Assembly (NCBI GenBank): GCA_041920275.1
Contig: JAYRSE010000019.1
Location: forward strand, 1-17,025
Length of the DNA: 17,025 nucleotides
Direction of reading: 5' to 3'
From: UBA12088 sp041920275
GTDB lineage: Bacteria > Patescibacteriota > Minisyncoccia > Phycocordibacterales > UBA12088
Every line of letters starts with the position of its first letter. Positions within the stretch are counted from its first letter, which is position 1. A program made the translations under genes and the position numbers. This document shows positions 6,738 to 12,956 of this stretch, in pieces. The notes beneath the pieces are model-generated. The model had not been told where the DNA came from, ran no database searches, and worked only from the letters and a program-made list of their open reading frames with translations.

Positions 6738-6773
6738 CGGGCGACCGGTTCAGGTCCGGTCGCCCCGCTTTTT
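6738..6773 (+). terminator. Rho-independent terminator after the 830-aa gene
   Basis: Perfect 10-bp stem GGGCGACCGG 6739-6748 with CCGGTCGCCC 6756-6765, 7-nt loop, followed by a short CGC spacer and TTTTT (6769-6773). It lies about 47 nt after the stop codon. Confidence 0.88.
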
Positions 6774-6842
6774 GAGCTTGTCGTGCATGTGGCATGGTGA
6801 GCTCATTGGTGTGTGTGTCCCGAGCGGGCAGGAGGTTGGTGT

Positions 6843-7160
6843 ATGTGGAACGAAAAGCCGGGTCGGCCCGAGCGCCCCGAGGTGTTGGGCGTTACCGACA
6901 ACCTTGAAGGGGTTGCTCGCGATCTTGCGGGTGCCCCGAGGGGTGGTACCCCTCCGAGTGTCATCATGGAGGAGGGCGATTCTCCGCCGCGAATGGGTGA
7001 GCGGGAAAATTTCAACCGCAAGACCGGTCGGCGTACCATAGTGAGTTCCGTGTACGTCGGACGCGAGTGGATTTGTGCCCGCATGAAGGAGGAGTTCGCG
7101 TACCGTTTGGCTTTTTACGAATGGTACCATGGTACCGAGCCGAAGGGTCGCGCGAGTTAG
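6843..7160 (+). CDS. Orphan 105-aa protein
   Basis: ATG 6843 has AGGAGG 7 nt upstream (6830-6835). The protein starts with a Pro/Gly-rich, probably flexible half (MWNEKPGRPERPEVLG, then GAPRGGTPPS) and ends with an ordered, basic and aromatic half (RKTGRRTIVSSVYVGREW, then FAYRLAFYEWYHGTE). No membrane helix or signal peptide is present. It stands between two terminators and so is probably a single-gene transcript. I do not recognise it. Confidence 0.7.
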   Translation: MWNEKPGRPERPEVLGVTDNLEGVARDLAGAPRGGTPPSVIMEEGDSPPRMGERENFNRKTGRRTIVSSVYVGREWICARMKEEFAYRLAFYEWYHGTEPKGRAS

Positions 7161-7188
7161 TTATACCCATATGGGGGAGCATCGCTCC

Positions 7189-7244
7189 CTCGTTCTATCG
7201 GGACCTGACACCGGTGTGTGAGGTCCCGTAGAGCGAGGTCTTTT
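7189..7244 (+). terminator. Long hairpin with T-rich tail after the 105-aa gene
   Basis: CTCGTTCTA 7189-7197 pairs with TAGAGCGAG 7229-7237 (one G-T pair), and CGGGACCT 7199-7206 with AGGTCCCG 7221-7228; GTCTTTTA follows. A small hairpin GGGAGC/GCTCCC (7175-7189) overlaps its left edge. The size is larger than a usual terminator, so a structured RNA is an alternative. Confidence 0.6.
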
Positions 7245-7270
7245 AGGGTTGTTGGAACACTTGTTGTTTC

Positions 7271-7286
7271 ATGAGAATGAGTAGAA
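7271..7286 (+). repeat. 16-bp direct repeat, copy 1
   Basis: ATGAGAATGAGTAGAA, identical to 7730-7745; the pair brackets most of the gene-free stretch. Confidence 0.6.
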
Positions 7287-7729
7287 CGGAGTATCATTCC
7301 CGCGGTCTGTACGCGGGCGGGTTTACGAGTACGTGTTGTGTGGTACACATTTTTGTGATGTGACGACTATCGTCCCATTGTAAAAATCTCCCTCCTCGAG
7401 ATGTGTGCGACGTACGTGTGCTCAACGAGCATTCCACACGGAATGTTCCCGTGAATCCGCCCGCGTGCAGGTCAATGATCTGTGCGCGTTTTGGCGTACG
7501 TGGTAGGCGTGTGTTGAAGTAAGTGTTGTTGGTGGCACAGCGCGCGTCACCTTAGTGTGGCGTGTGGTGTTCCACCAATAACAAGGCCGGAGAACCCGGC
7601 GGGAGCCCGATAATGTCGGAAATGATAAGGTTCTTTCACTTTGTCGGGAGCACAGATGCTCCAGACCTTTATTGGACTCACGAGATAAGGCTCGCGGGTT
7701 CATAGAGGTAGATGAGGAATGAGTGGAGT

Positions 7730-7745
7730 ATGAGAATGAGTAGAA
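7730..7745 (+). repeat. 16-bp direct repeat, copy 2
   Basis: Identical to 7271-7286, and preceded 18 bp earlier by a diverged unit (7712-7727). It ends 2 nt before the 65-bp hairpin repeat. Confidence 0.6.
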
Positions 7746-7747
7746 GG

Positions 7748-7812
7748 AACGCAAGGACATCCCGAACGGCGCATCACGTGGTGCATCGTTCGGGCGGTCT
7801 TTCGGCTGCTCA
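7748..7812 (+). repeat. 65-bp hairpin repeat, copy 1 (left flank of ATPase gene)
   Basis: Runs from AACGCAAGGACAT to CTGCTCA and matches 9163-9226 with few differences, in direct orientation. It contains a long inverted repeat, CCGAACGG with TCGTTCGG outside and GCATCAC with GTGGTGC inside (one G-T pair), followed by GCGGTCTTTC. It could act as a plus-strand terminator, but the T-run is weak. Confidence 0.8.
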
Positions 7813-7820
7813 GCGTGGTG

Positions 7821-9077
7821 CTACAGGCGTCCTGCAAACCATATCGGACGGAAGTGCACATTGCACCCTTCGTACATGACATCTTGCACGATCGACCAGT
7901 TGAGCATGTATGCTTCTTTCGGGGTGTAGGTGCGGATGAATGCGCGGAGTCCGGTGGATATGTGTTCGGCATTGCCAGACTTCACCTCGATAGGAATGAG
8001 TGCGTTGTTTCGTTGCAGTACGACATCGACCTCCTTTCCGTCCTTGGTGCGCCAAAAAGAGAGCTTTTCAAATACCGACCGCTTTTTCAAGAGCTCGGTT
8101 ACCACAAAGTTCTCGGCAAGTATGCCAAACAGTGGCGTGTGCGGGGTGATGGAGAATGTGCCCAACAGTGAATTGCGCAAACCGGTATCCACCACAAACG
8201 CTTTCGGTGCCTTCACAAGCTCCTTTTGGGGGTTGGTGTGGTAGGGTGGAAGTGTGTGCAGGATGAAGGTGGTCTGCAAAAGCTCAAGGCGATTTTTGAG
8301 CGCGGTTGCACCTAACCCGGTGTTGCGTGCGAGGTCGCTTTGGGAAAGCAGGGAACCGACCTGCGAAGAAAGGAGTGCAAGAAGTTTCTGTACCTCGAGC
8401 GTGTTCGCCGAGTACTGCCATAGGCGTACGTCCTTGAGAAGGTAGGCGCTCATGAGTCCCTCAAGAAGTTCGGCCTTGCGTTCCCGCTCTTGCGTAAGCA
8501 CCACTTCCGGGTACCCACCAAAGGTGAGAAACTCTGTAAGATGCGAGTTGAGGATGTCGGGCGCCGCCGGAGGCACGTCTTGTAGTCTGTAGAGTGAGCG
8601 CACCTGCTCGGGAGCAACGGCGTGCAGATACTCTGCAAAAGAAAACGGCCAAATGGTAAACACGCGTTTGCGACCGGCGAGTGACTCGTTGATGTCGAGA
8701 TACCACGAGGCGGAACCTGTCACAATGAGCTTAATGTGCGGGTGGTGGTCGTGTATCACCTTGAGCGTCACACCGATCGTCCTTGCGTTCTGAAACTCAT
8801 CAATGAAGTAATAGTGCGTCTGTTCAGCACTTTTGGGAAGTGTTGCGAGTGCGGTCGCTTGGTCGTCCCATACGGCAAGATCTTGGGTATTCTCAAGATC
8901 CACAAAGTGAAGGTGGGAAGGGGGCACAGCGCGTTCCGTATTCAGTCGCTCCATGAGGTGCCTGAGGATCGTAGTTTTGCCTACTTGCCGTGCACCGGTC
9001 AAGAAAATCACCTTATCAGAAGGGACTTCTAGCCAAACGGCTTCAAAAACAGAGCGTTGTATGTAGGTTTGGTTCAT
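7821..9077 (-). CDS. AAA+ ATPase of the DUF4143 type
   Basis: A 418-aa protein of the widespread prokaryotic ATPase family that joins an AAA_14-like ATPase to a C-terminal DUF4143 domain. Walker A is GARQVGKTT (Lys34), Walker B YYFIDEFQNA (Asp93-Glu94), then a sensor-like VTGSASW. The C-terminal part has FVVDTGLRNSLLG, an ILAENFVVTELL helix and DGKEVDVV followed by IPIEVKSG, a PD-(D/E)XK-nuclease-like arrangement seen in this family. Its cellular role is not established; such genes often occur as isolated, transferable genes. The start is uncertain: ATG 9077 (MNQTYIQRS) fits the usual N-terminus of the family, while ATG 9095 would add six residues; neither has a Shine-Dalgarno sequence. Its codons are less G+C-rich than those of the left-hand genes. 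The gene plus promoter sits between two hairpin repeats. Confidence 0.9.
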   Translation of the reverse strand: MNQTYIQRSVFEAVWLEVPSDKVIFLTGARQVGKTTILRHLMERLNTERAVPPSHLHFVDLENTQDLAVWDDQATALATLPKSAEQTHYYFIDEFQNARTIGVTLKVIHDHHPHIKLIVTGSASWYLDINESLAGRKRVFTIWPFSFAEYLHAVAPEQVRSLYRLQDVPPAAPDILNSHLTEFLTFGGYPEVVLTQERERKAELLEGLMSAYLLKDVRLWQYSANTLEVQKLLALLSSQVGSLLSQSDLARNTGLGATALKNRLELLQTTFILHTLPPYHTNPQKELVKAPKAFVVDTGLRNSLLGTFSITPHTPLFGILAENFVVTELLKKRSVFEKLSFWRTKDGKEVDVVLQRNNALIPIEVKSGNAEHISTGLRAFIRTYTPKEAYMLNWSIVQDVMYEGCNVHFRPIWFAGRL

Positions 9078-9115
9078 ACTAAATCTATGCGACACATTAG
9101 AATAGTTGCATGCTC

Positions 9116-9143
9116 AGTGTAGCACGCCTGTACGGGGGTGCAA
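9116..9143 (-). promoter_or_regulatory. Promoter of the ATPase gene
   Basis: On the minus strand, TTGCAC (9143-9138) and TACACT (9121-9116) are separated by 16 nt. The predicted transcript would start near 9109, about 30 nt before ATG 9077. The promoter lies inside the repeat-bracketed segment. Confidence 0.5.
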
Positions 9144-9162
9144 GCGATAGGCGGTGAATACT

Positions 9163-9226
9163 AACGCAGGGACATTCCGAACGGCGCATCAATGGTGCAT
9201 CGTTCGGGCGGTCTTTCGACTGCTCA
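9163..9226 (+). repeat. 64-bp hairpin repeat, copy 2 (right flank of ATPase gene)
   Basis: Direct copy of 7748-7812, from AACGCAGGGACAT to CTGCTCA. The outer stem is the same; the inner stem is GCATCA with TGGTGC. The left edge is 19 nt beyond the -35 element of the ATPase promoter; the right edge enters the leader of the LysM gene. Confidence 0.8.
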
Positions 9227-9322
9227 AAAATCACGCGGCAAGCCCGCACTTTTCGCCCCGCTCGCTCTGTCATGGCGAGCGTGGGTTTAACTCAAATCGG
9301 GCGAGAGCCCGAGGAGGTCATC
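9227..9322 (+). promoter_or_regulatory. Structured leader of the LysM protein gene
   Basis: Contains a perfect 7-bp hairpin CGCTCGC 9259-9265 with GCGAGCG 9275-9281, and a GAGA-tetraloop hairpin CGGGC 9298-9302 with GCCCG 9307-9311. The latter abuts the Shine-Dalgarno sequence GAGGAGG (9311-9317). No clear promoter was found. Confidence 0.4.
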
Positions 9323-9751
9323 ATGGCATTCGTAGTCCTTTTGGTTATCTGCCTCGCTGCTCCCGCTTTTGCGGGGGAAGTGGGCATTGGGGAGACGGTT
9401 CCCATCCACACCGTCTCGATCGGAGAAACCCTCAGCGGGATCGCCCGCGAGTACACCGGAGACGCCTCCCGCTGGGAGGAGCTTCGGAAGGAGAATGGTC
9501 TCCCGCAACCCGCATGGAAACATGGGAAGCAGGTGGTAAAGATCCGACCCGGGCAGAAGCTCATCCTTCCTGCCGGGTGGTTTCAAAACCGCCACCTCGA
9601 GCCCTGGTGGAGCGGGTGGTTTCCCACCGTCCGCGGGTGGGTGAAGGAGTACGGGGAGTTAATCCTTCTGCTCCTCCTCGCCCTGATTGTTGGGCGTCGT
9701 CCGGCGGCGGTGGTGGTCCACAACCACCCGCCGCATCCGCCCGCGAACTGA
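9323..9751 (+). CDS. Small exported LysM-domain protein with C-terminal membrane segment
   Basis: ATG 9323 is preceded by GAGGAGG and begins directly with a signal peptide (MAFVVLLVICLAAPAFA, likely cut after residue 17); the in-frame ATG 9272 would put 17 non-hydrophobic residues before it. Residues 28-82 form one LysM domain (HTVSIGETLSGIAREYTGD at the start, IRPGQKLILP at the end), known to bind N-acetylglucosamine-containing glycans such as peptidoglycan. A Trp-rich linker (residues 86-106) is followed by a membrane helix (about 112-124, LILLLLLALIV), two Arg and a Pro/His-rich tail. The expected topology is a membrane-anchored wall-binding protein of 142 aa. No enzymatic domain is present. 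Confidence 0.85.
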   Translation: MAFVVLLVICLAAPAFAGEVGIGETVPIHTVSIGETLSGIAREYTGDASRWEELRKENGLPQPAWKHGKQVVKIRPGQKLILPAGWFQNRHLEPWWSGWFPTVRGWVKEYGELILLLLLALIVGRRPAAVVVHNHPPHPPAN

Positions 9752-9985
9752 ATTTTCGACACGGAAGTCGAACGCATCGAGAGGGTGCGTCAACCCTCTC
9801 CTCCATTGAGTGTTCGAGAGGTCTCGAACGTTCATAGAGAGTGGTGTGCGACATGCGGATGCGAAGAAGTCATTTTTTTAAAAATCGTTCAATGCCTCAC
9901 GTGGTGGTGTTCGACCAAGCGGATCTCCGTCCATCGGCTGCCATTTGCACGCATCGAATGTATCGTGGTGCGAAAGTCCGCGCAC
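9752..9985 (+). other. Intergenic stretch with small hairpins, no gene
   Basis: Holds GAGAGGGT/ACCCTCTC (about 9780-9801), an 18-nt near-palindrome GTTCGAGAGGTCTCGAAC (9812-9829) and a T-run at 9873-9879 with no strong stem directly before it. One of these may end the LysM transcript, but no standard terminator can be named. Confidence 0.35.
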
Positions 9986-10013
9986 TTTGTTTTTTTTCAA
10001 GGGGACATATAAT
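9986..10013 (+). promoter_or_regulatory. Promoter of tsaE, giving a leaderless mRNA
   Basis: A consensus -10 box TATAAT (10008-10013) with a weaker -35 TTTGTT (9986-9991) 16 nt upstream, in a T-rich stretch. The start codon ATG 10020 is only 6 nt after the -10 box, where transcription should begin, and no Shine-Dalgarno sequence is present. Confidence 0.65.
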
Positions 10014-10019
10014 GGTGGT

Positions 10020-10493
10020 ATGGATGAACGCTCCTCGAGTCATACCACACGATCGCCCGAAGAGACCGCGCGCTTTGCGGCACGTGTGGTGCAGGTGCTT
10101 GCCGAGCGAGAGCAAGGCAGGGGCACCGCCACTCTCGTGGCGCTTTCGGGTGATCTCGGTGCGGGAAAGACCACGTTCACTCAAGGGGTTGCACGCGCGT
10201 TGGGTGTGGAGGATCGAGTGACAAGTCCAACGTTCGTGATCGAGCGCATATACCGCTTGCCCGAAACGGCACCGTGGAGGCATCTGGTTCACATCGATGC
10301 GTATCGCCTTTCAGGAGACGAAGAGCTCGGTACGATCGGATGGTACGATATTGCCACCGACCCGCGCAATCTCGTGTTCATGGAGTGGCCCGAGCGTGTG
10401 GAGCGCGGAGTGCCGGAGCGTGCGGTGCGGATCGTGTTTGAGGAGGTGGATGAGAGCACAAGGAACATTCACGTGCACGGCCTTGCGGTGTAG
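10020..10493 (+). CDS. tsaE: tRNA threonylcarbamoyladenosine biosynthesis ATPase TsaE
   Basis: TsaE is the ATPase that, with TsaB and TsaD, transfers threonylcarbamoyl to A37 of ANN-decoding tRNAs. The 157-aa length is normal for the family. The P-loop is SGDLGAGKTTF (Lys50), followed by the family motif VTSPTFVIERIY and by HIDAYRLSGDEEL and the conserved LVFMEWPERVE. The start ATG 10020 agrees with the overlapping promoter and excludes the longer frame from 9945. The gene stands 75 nt before polA on the same strand. TsaB and TsaD are not in the window. Confidence 0.93.
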   Translation: MDERSSSHTTRSPEETARFAARVVQVLAEREQGRGTATLVALSGDLGAGKTTFTQGVARALGVEDRVTSPTFVIERIYRLPETAPWRHLVHIDAYRLSGDEELGTIGWYDIATDPRNLVFMEWPERVERGVPERAVRIVFEEVDESTRNIHVHGLAV

Positions 10494-10533
10494 CCCTCTT
10501 TTGGCACGTTGTGCGATTGAGTAACGGCGCATG

Positions 10534-10555
10534 ATCGTTGCGCTCACGATTTTTT
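10534..10555 (+). terminator. Weak terminator-like hairpin between tsaE and polA
   Basis: ATCGT 10534-10538 pairs with ACGAT 10546-10550 and is followed by a run of T (10550-10555). The 5-bp stem is short, so read-through into polA is likely. Confidence 0.35.
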
Positions 10556-10568
10556 CAATTTTCACACC

Positions 10569-12935
10569 ATGAACACACGGGCAACGAGTGAACACACGGG
10601 CAACATCGTCTTGCTTGACACCCATGCCATTCTCCACCGGGCGTTCCACGCACTGCCGGACCTCGCGACCCCCTCAGGCGAACCGACGGGAGCGCTCTAT
10701 GGCCTCGCATCCTTTCTGCTTAAAGTCGGCGACGATCTTGCGCCCAAGCACATCATTGCGGCGTACGACCTTCCCGAACCGACGCACCGACACGAGGCCT
10801 TCGAGTCATACAAAGCGAATCGCCAAAAGACCGACGACGCGCTTGTGGCACAGCTCATTCGTTCGCGTGACGTGCTCGACGCGTTCGGTATTCCTTGGCT
10901 CGAGGCGCCCGGTTTCGAGGCGGACGACATACTCGGCACACTTGCGCACATACTTCCATGTACGCAGGACGAACGCATCGTGATCGCATCGGGCGACATG
11001 GATACGTTGCAGTTGGTGGAGGGTGAGAGGGTGGTCGTGTACACACTCAAAAAGGGGTTGAACGAGACCGTTCTCTATGACGAAGAAAAAGTGATCGAGC
11101 GGTACGGTTTTCCGCCCGCGTTGGTGCCGGACTACAAGGGTCTGCGTGGAGATCCGAGTGACAACATACCGGGTGTAAGGGGGATCGGGGAGAAGACCGC
11201 GACAATCCTCGTCACACAGTTCGGTTCGCTCGATTCGCTCTATGAGACGCTTGCGAGCGCACCGGAACGCGTGTGCGAAGCGGGGATCACCGAGCGCATG
11301 CTGGGTATTCTCCGTGAAGGAGAGGACGACGCGCGCTTCAGTAAGGAGCTTGCGACCATCCGGCGCGATGCACCCATCGCTGTGCCCCTGCTTACCGAGT
11401 GGCCCGCATGTATCGATAAACATGCCGCACTCGAGCTCTTTACCGAGCTTGGCTTTCGGTCACTCGCGAATCGGTTGCGTGAGAAGCTCGGGGTTGTGGC
11501 GGAGCAACCAGGTGTGACCGAAGAAGAACCGGGTGATGCGGAGGTGCTGGAAACAACGCTCGCGCTGTGGCTCATCAAGAGCGACTCGACGAATCCCTCG
11601 CGGGAAGATGTGCTCGAGTACGGCAACACCCGTTCGTTCAAGGAGGCGCGTGCGAAGATACTGCGCGAGCTTCACGAACAAAAGCTCGAGCGCGTACTCT
11701 ACGACATCGAGCTCCCCGTTGCACCGGTCATACGAAAGATGGAAGAGCGAGGAATTCTCCTCGATGTTGAGTACCTGAAAAAACTCTCGACTCGGTACCA
11801 TGCCGACCTCGACGAACTTGCGAAGCGCATATACGAGCAGGCCGGTATGGAGTTCAATTTGAACTCACCGCGTCAGCTTGGCGAGGTGCTCTTCGACCAT
11901 ATGGGGGTCGGTGGCGGAAAGGGAAAGAAGACGGCGACCGGACAGCGAAGCACGCGCGAGGACGAGCTCAGAAAGTACGCGAAAGACAACCCCATCATTG
12001 CGGACATTCTCGAGTATCGTGAGCTGCAAAAGCTCCTCTCGACCTACATCGACAATCTGCCCGCCATGGCGGACGTGGGGCATCGATTGCATGCCCACTT
12101 CTCCCAATCGGGCACCACGACCGGTCGTATGTCGAGCCAAAGTCCAAACATGCAGAACATTCCGATCAAAAGCACACGGGGAAGTGCGATACGCAAAGCC
12201 ATTGTCGCGCCCGAAGGGTTCACGCTCTTGTGTGCCGACTACAGTCAGATAGAATTGCGTATCGCTTCGTTCCTCTCCGGCGACGAAAAGTTGATCGAGA
12301 GTTTTCGGACCGAACTCGACATTCACACCGCGGTCGCCGCACAGGTCTTCGGGGTACCGCTCGAGCGGGTTGATAAAGAGATGCGTCGTCGGGCGAAAGC
12401 GATCAATTTCGGCATTCTGTACGGTATGGGGGCGAATGCGCTTTCCGAGGCGACCGGCACCGGCAGAAGGGAAGCGCAGGAGTATCTGGACGAGTACTTC
12501 AAGCGGTTTTCCGGCATACGGGAGTATGTCGAGCGCGTCAAGACCGAAGTGCATACCCGCGGATACACGGAAACCTGGTTCGGTCGCAGGCGGTACTTTG
12601 AGGGCGCGCGGTCACCGCTCCCGTACGTGGTCGCCGCCGCCGAGCGCATGGCGCTCAATGCACCCATTCAGGGTACGCAAGCCGATATCATCAAAATGGC
12701 GATGGCACGCATCGATACGCGACTCGCGGAGCGGCACCTTTCCGGCTCGGTATTCCTGGTGAGTCAGATCCACGATGAGCTCATGTTCGAGGTGTGTACC
12801 AGTGTGCTTTCCGAAGTGGCCGATCTGGTGCGCACCACCATGGAAAGCATTATGAGTTTGGAGGATACCAAAGGGGTGCCGCTCAGAGTCGATGTGGAGA
12901 CAGGTCCCAACTGGGGCGAACTTTCCACGATATAG
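10569..12935 (+). CDS. polA: DNA polymerase I, compact form lacking a usable 3'-5' exonuclease domain
   Basis: A 788-aa family A polymerase for gap filling and primer removal. Residues 13 to about 300 are the 5' nuclease (IVLLDTHAILHRAFHALP, then GFEADDILGTLA, ASGDMDTLQLV and KGLRGDPSDNIPGVRGIG). The polymerase domain starts near residue 377 and carries motif A DYSQIELR (Asp557), motif B RRRAKAINFGILYG (Lys610) and motif C QIHDELMFEV (His735, Asp736). Only about 70 residues separate the two, compared with roughly 200 for a full proofreading domain, and no DxE exonuclease motif is seen, so proofreading must be absent; E. coli Pol I is 928 aa. ATG 10569 has no Shine-Dalgarno sequence. The first codons contain a 16-bp duplication. 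The stop lies 21 nt from that of the convergent gene. Confidence 0.95.
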   Translation: MNTRATSEHTGNIVLLDTHAILHRAFHALPDLATPSGEPTGALYGLASFLLKVGDDLAPKHIIAAYDLPEPTHRHEAFESYKANRQKTDDALVAQLIRSRDVLDAFGIPWLEAPGFEADDILGTLAHILPCTQDERIVIASGDMDTLQLVEGERVVVYTLKKGLNETVLYDEEKVIERYGFPPALVPDYKGLRGDPSDNIPGVRGIGEKTATILVTQFGSLDSLYETLASAPERVCEAGITERMLGILREGEDDARFSKELATIRRDAPIAVPLLTEWPACIDKHAALELFTELGFRSLANRLREKLGVVAEQPGVTEEEPGDAEVLETTLALWLIKSDSTNPSREDVLEYGNTRSFKEARAKILRELHEQKLERVLYDIELPVAPVIRKMEERGILLDVEYLKKLSTRYHADLDELAKRIYEQAGMEFNLNSPRQLGEVLFDHMGVGGGKGKKTATGQRSTREDELRKYAKDNPIIADILEYRELQKLLSTYIDNLPAMADVGHRLHAHFSQSGTTTGRMSSQSPNMQNIPIKSTRGSAIRKAIVAPEGFTLLCADYSQIELRIASFLSGDEKLIESFRTELDIHTAVAAQVFGVPLERVDKEMRRRAKAINFGILYGMGANALSEATGTGRREAQEYLDEYFKRFSGIREYVERVKTEVHTRGYTETWFGRRRYFEGARSPLPYVVAAAERMALNAPIQGTQADIIKMAMARIDTRLAERHLSGSVFLVSQIHDELMFEVCTSVLSEVADLVRTTMESIMSLEDTKGVPLRVDVETGPNWGELSTI
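10570..10604 (+). repeat. 16-bp direct repeat at the polA start
   Basis: TGAACACACGGGCAAC occurs at 10570-10585 and 10589-10604 (period 19). The duplication shifts frame between copies: the first reads in the polA frame from ATG, the second offers GTG 10588 in a different frame. Confidence 0.7.
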
Positions 12936-12956
12936 CGGCCATTGTCGCGTATGCAC

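Larger units (their letters stand above)
7245..7747 (+). other. Gene-free, hairpin-rich stretch
   Basis: No frame here looks like a protein; the longest (minus strand, 7422-7760) is Ser/Arg/His-rich without a ribosome binding site. Perfect hairpins include CCCGCG/CGCGGG 7299-7317, GAGCATTCC/GGAATGTTC 7427-7448 (one G-T pair, ACAC loop) and GGAGCA/TGCTCC 7647-7662. A non-coding RNA is possible, but with no second copy in the window there is no covariation to support it. Confidence 0.4.

Noticed and set aside
7422..7760. Minus-strand frame of 112 codons
   Set aside because: It is rich in Ser, Arg, His and Thr, has no start signal and runs through strong hairpins and a repeat.
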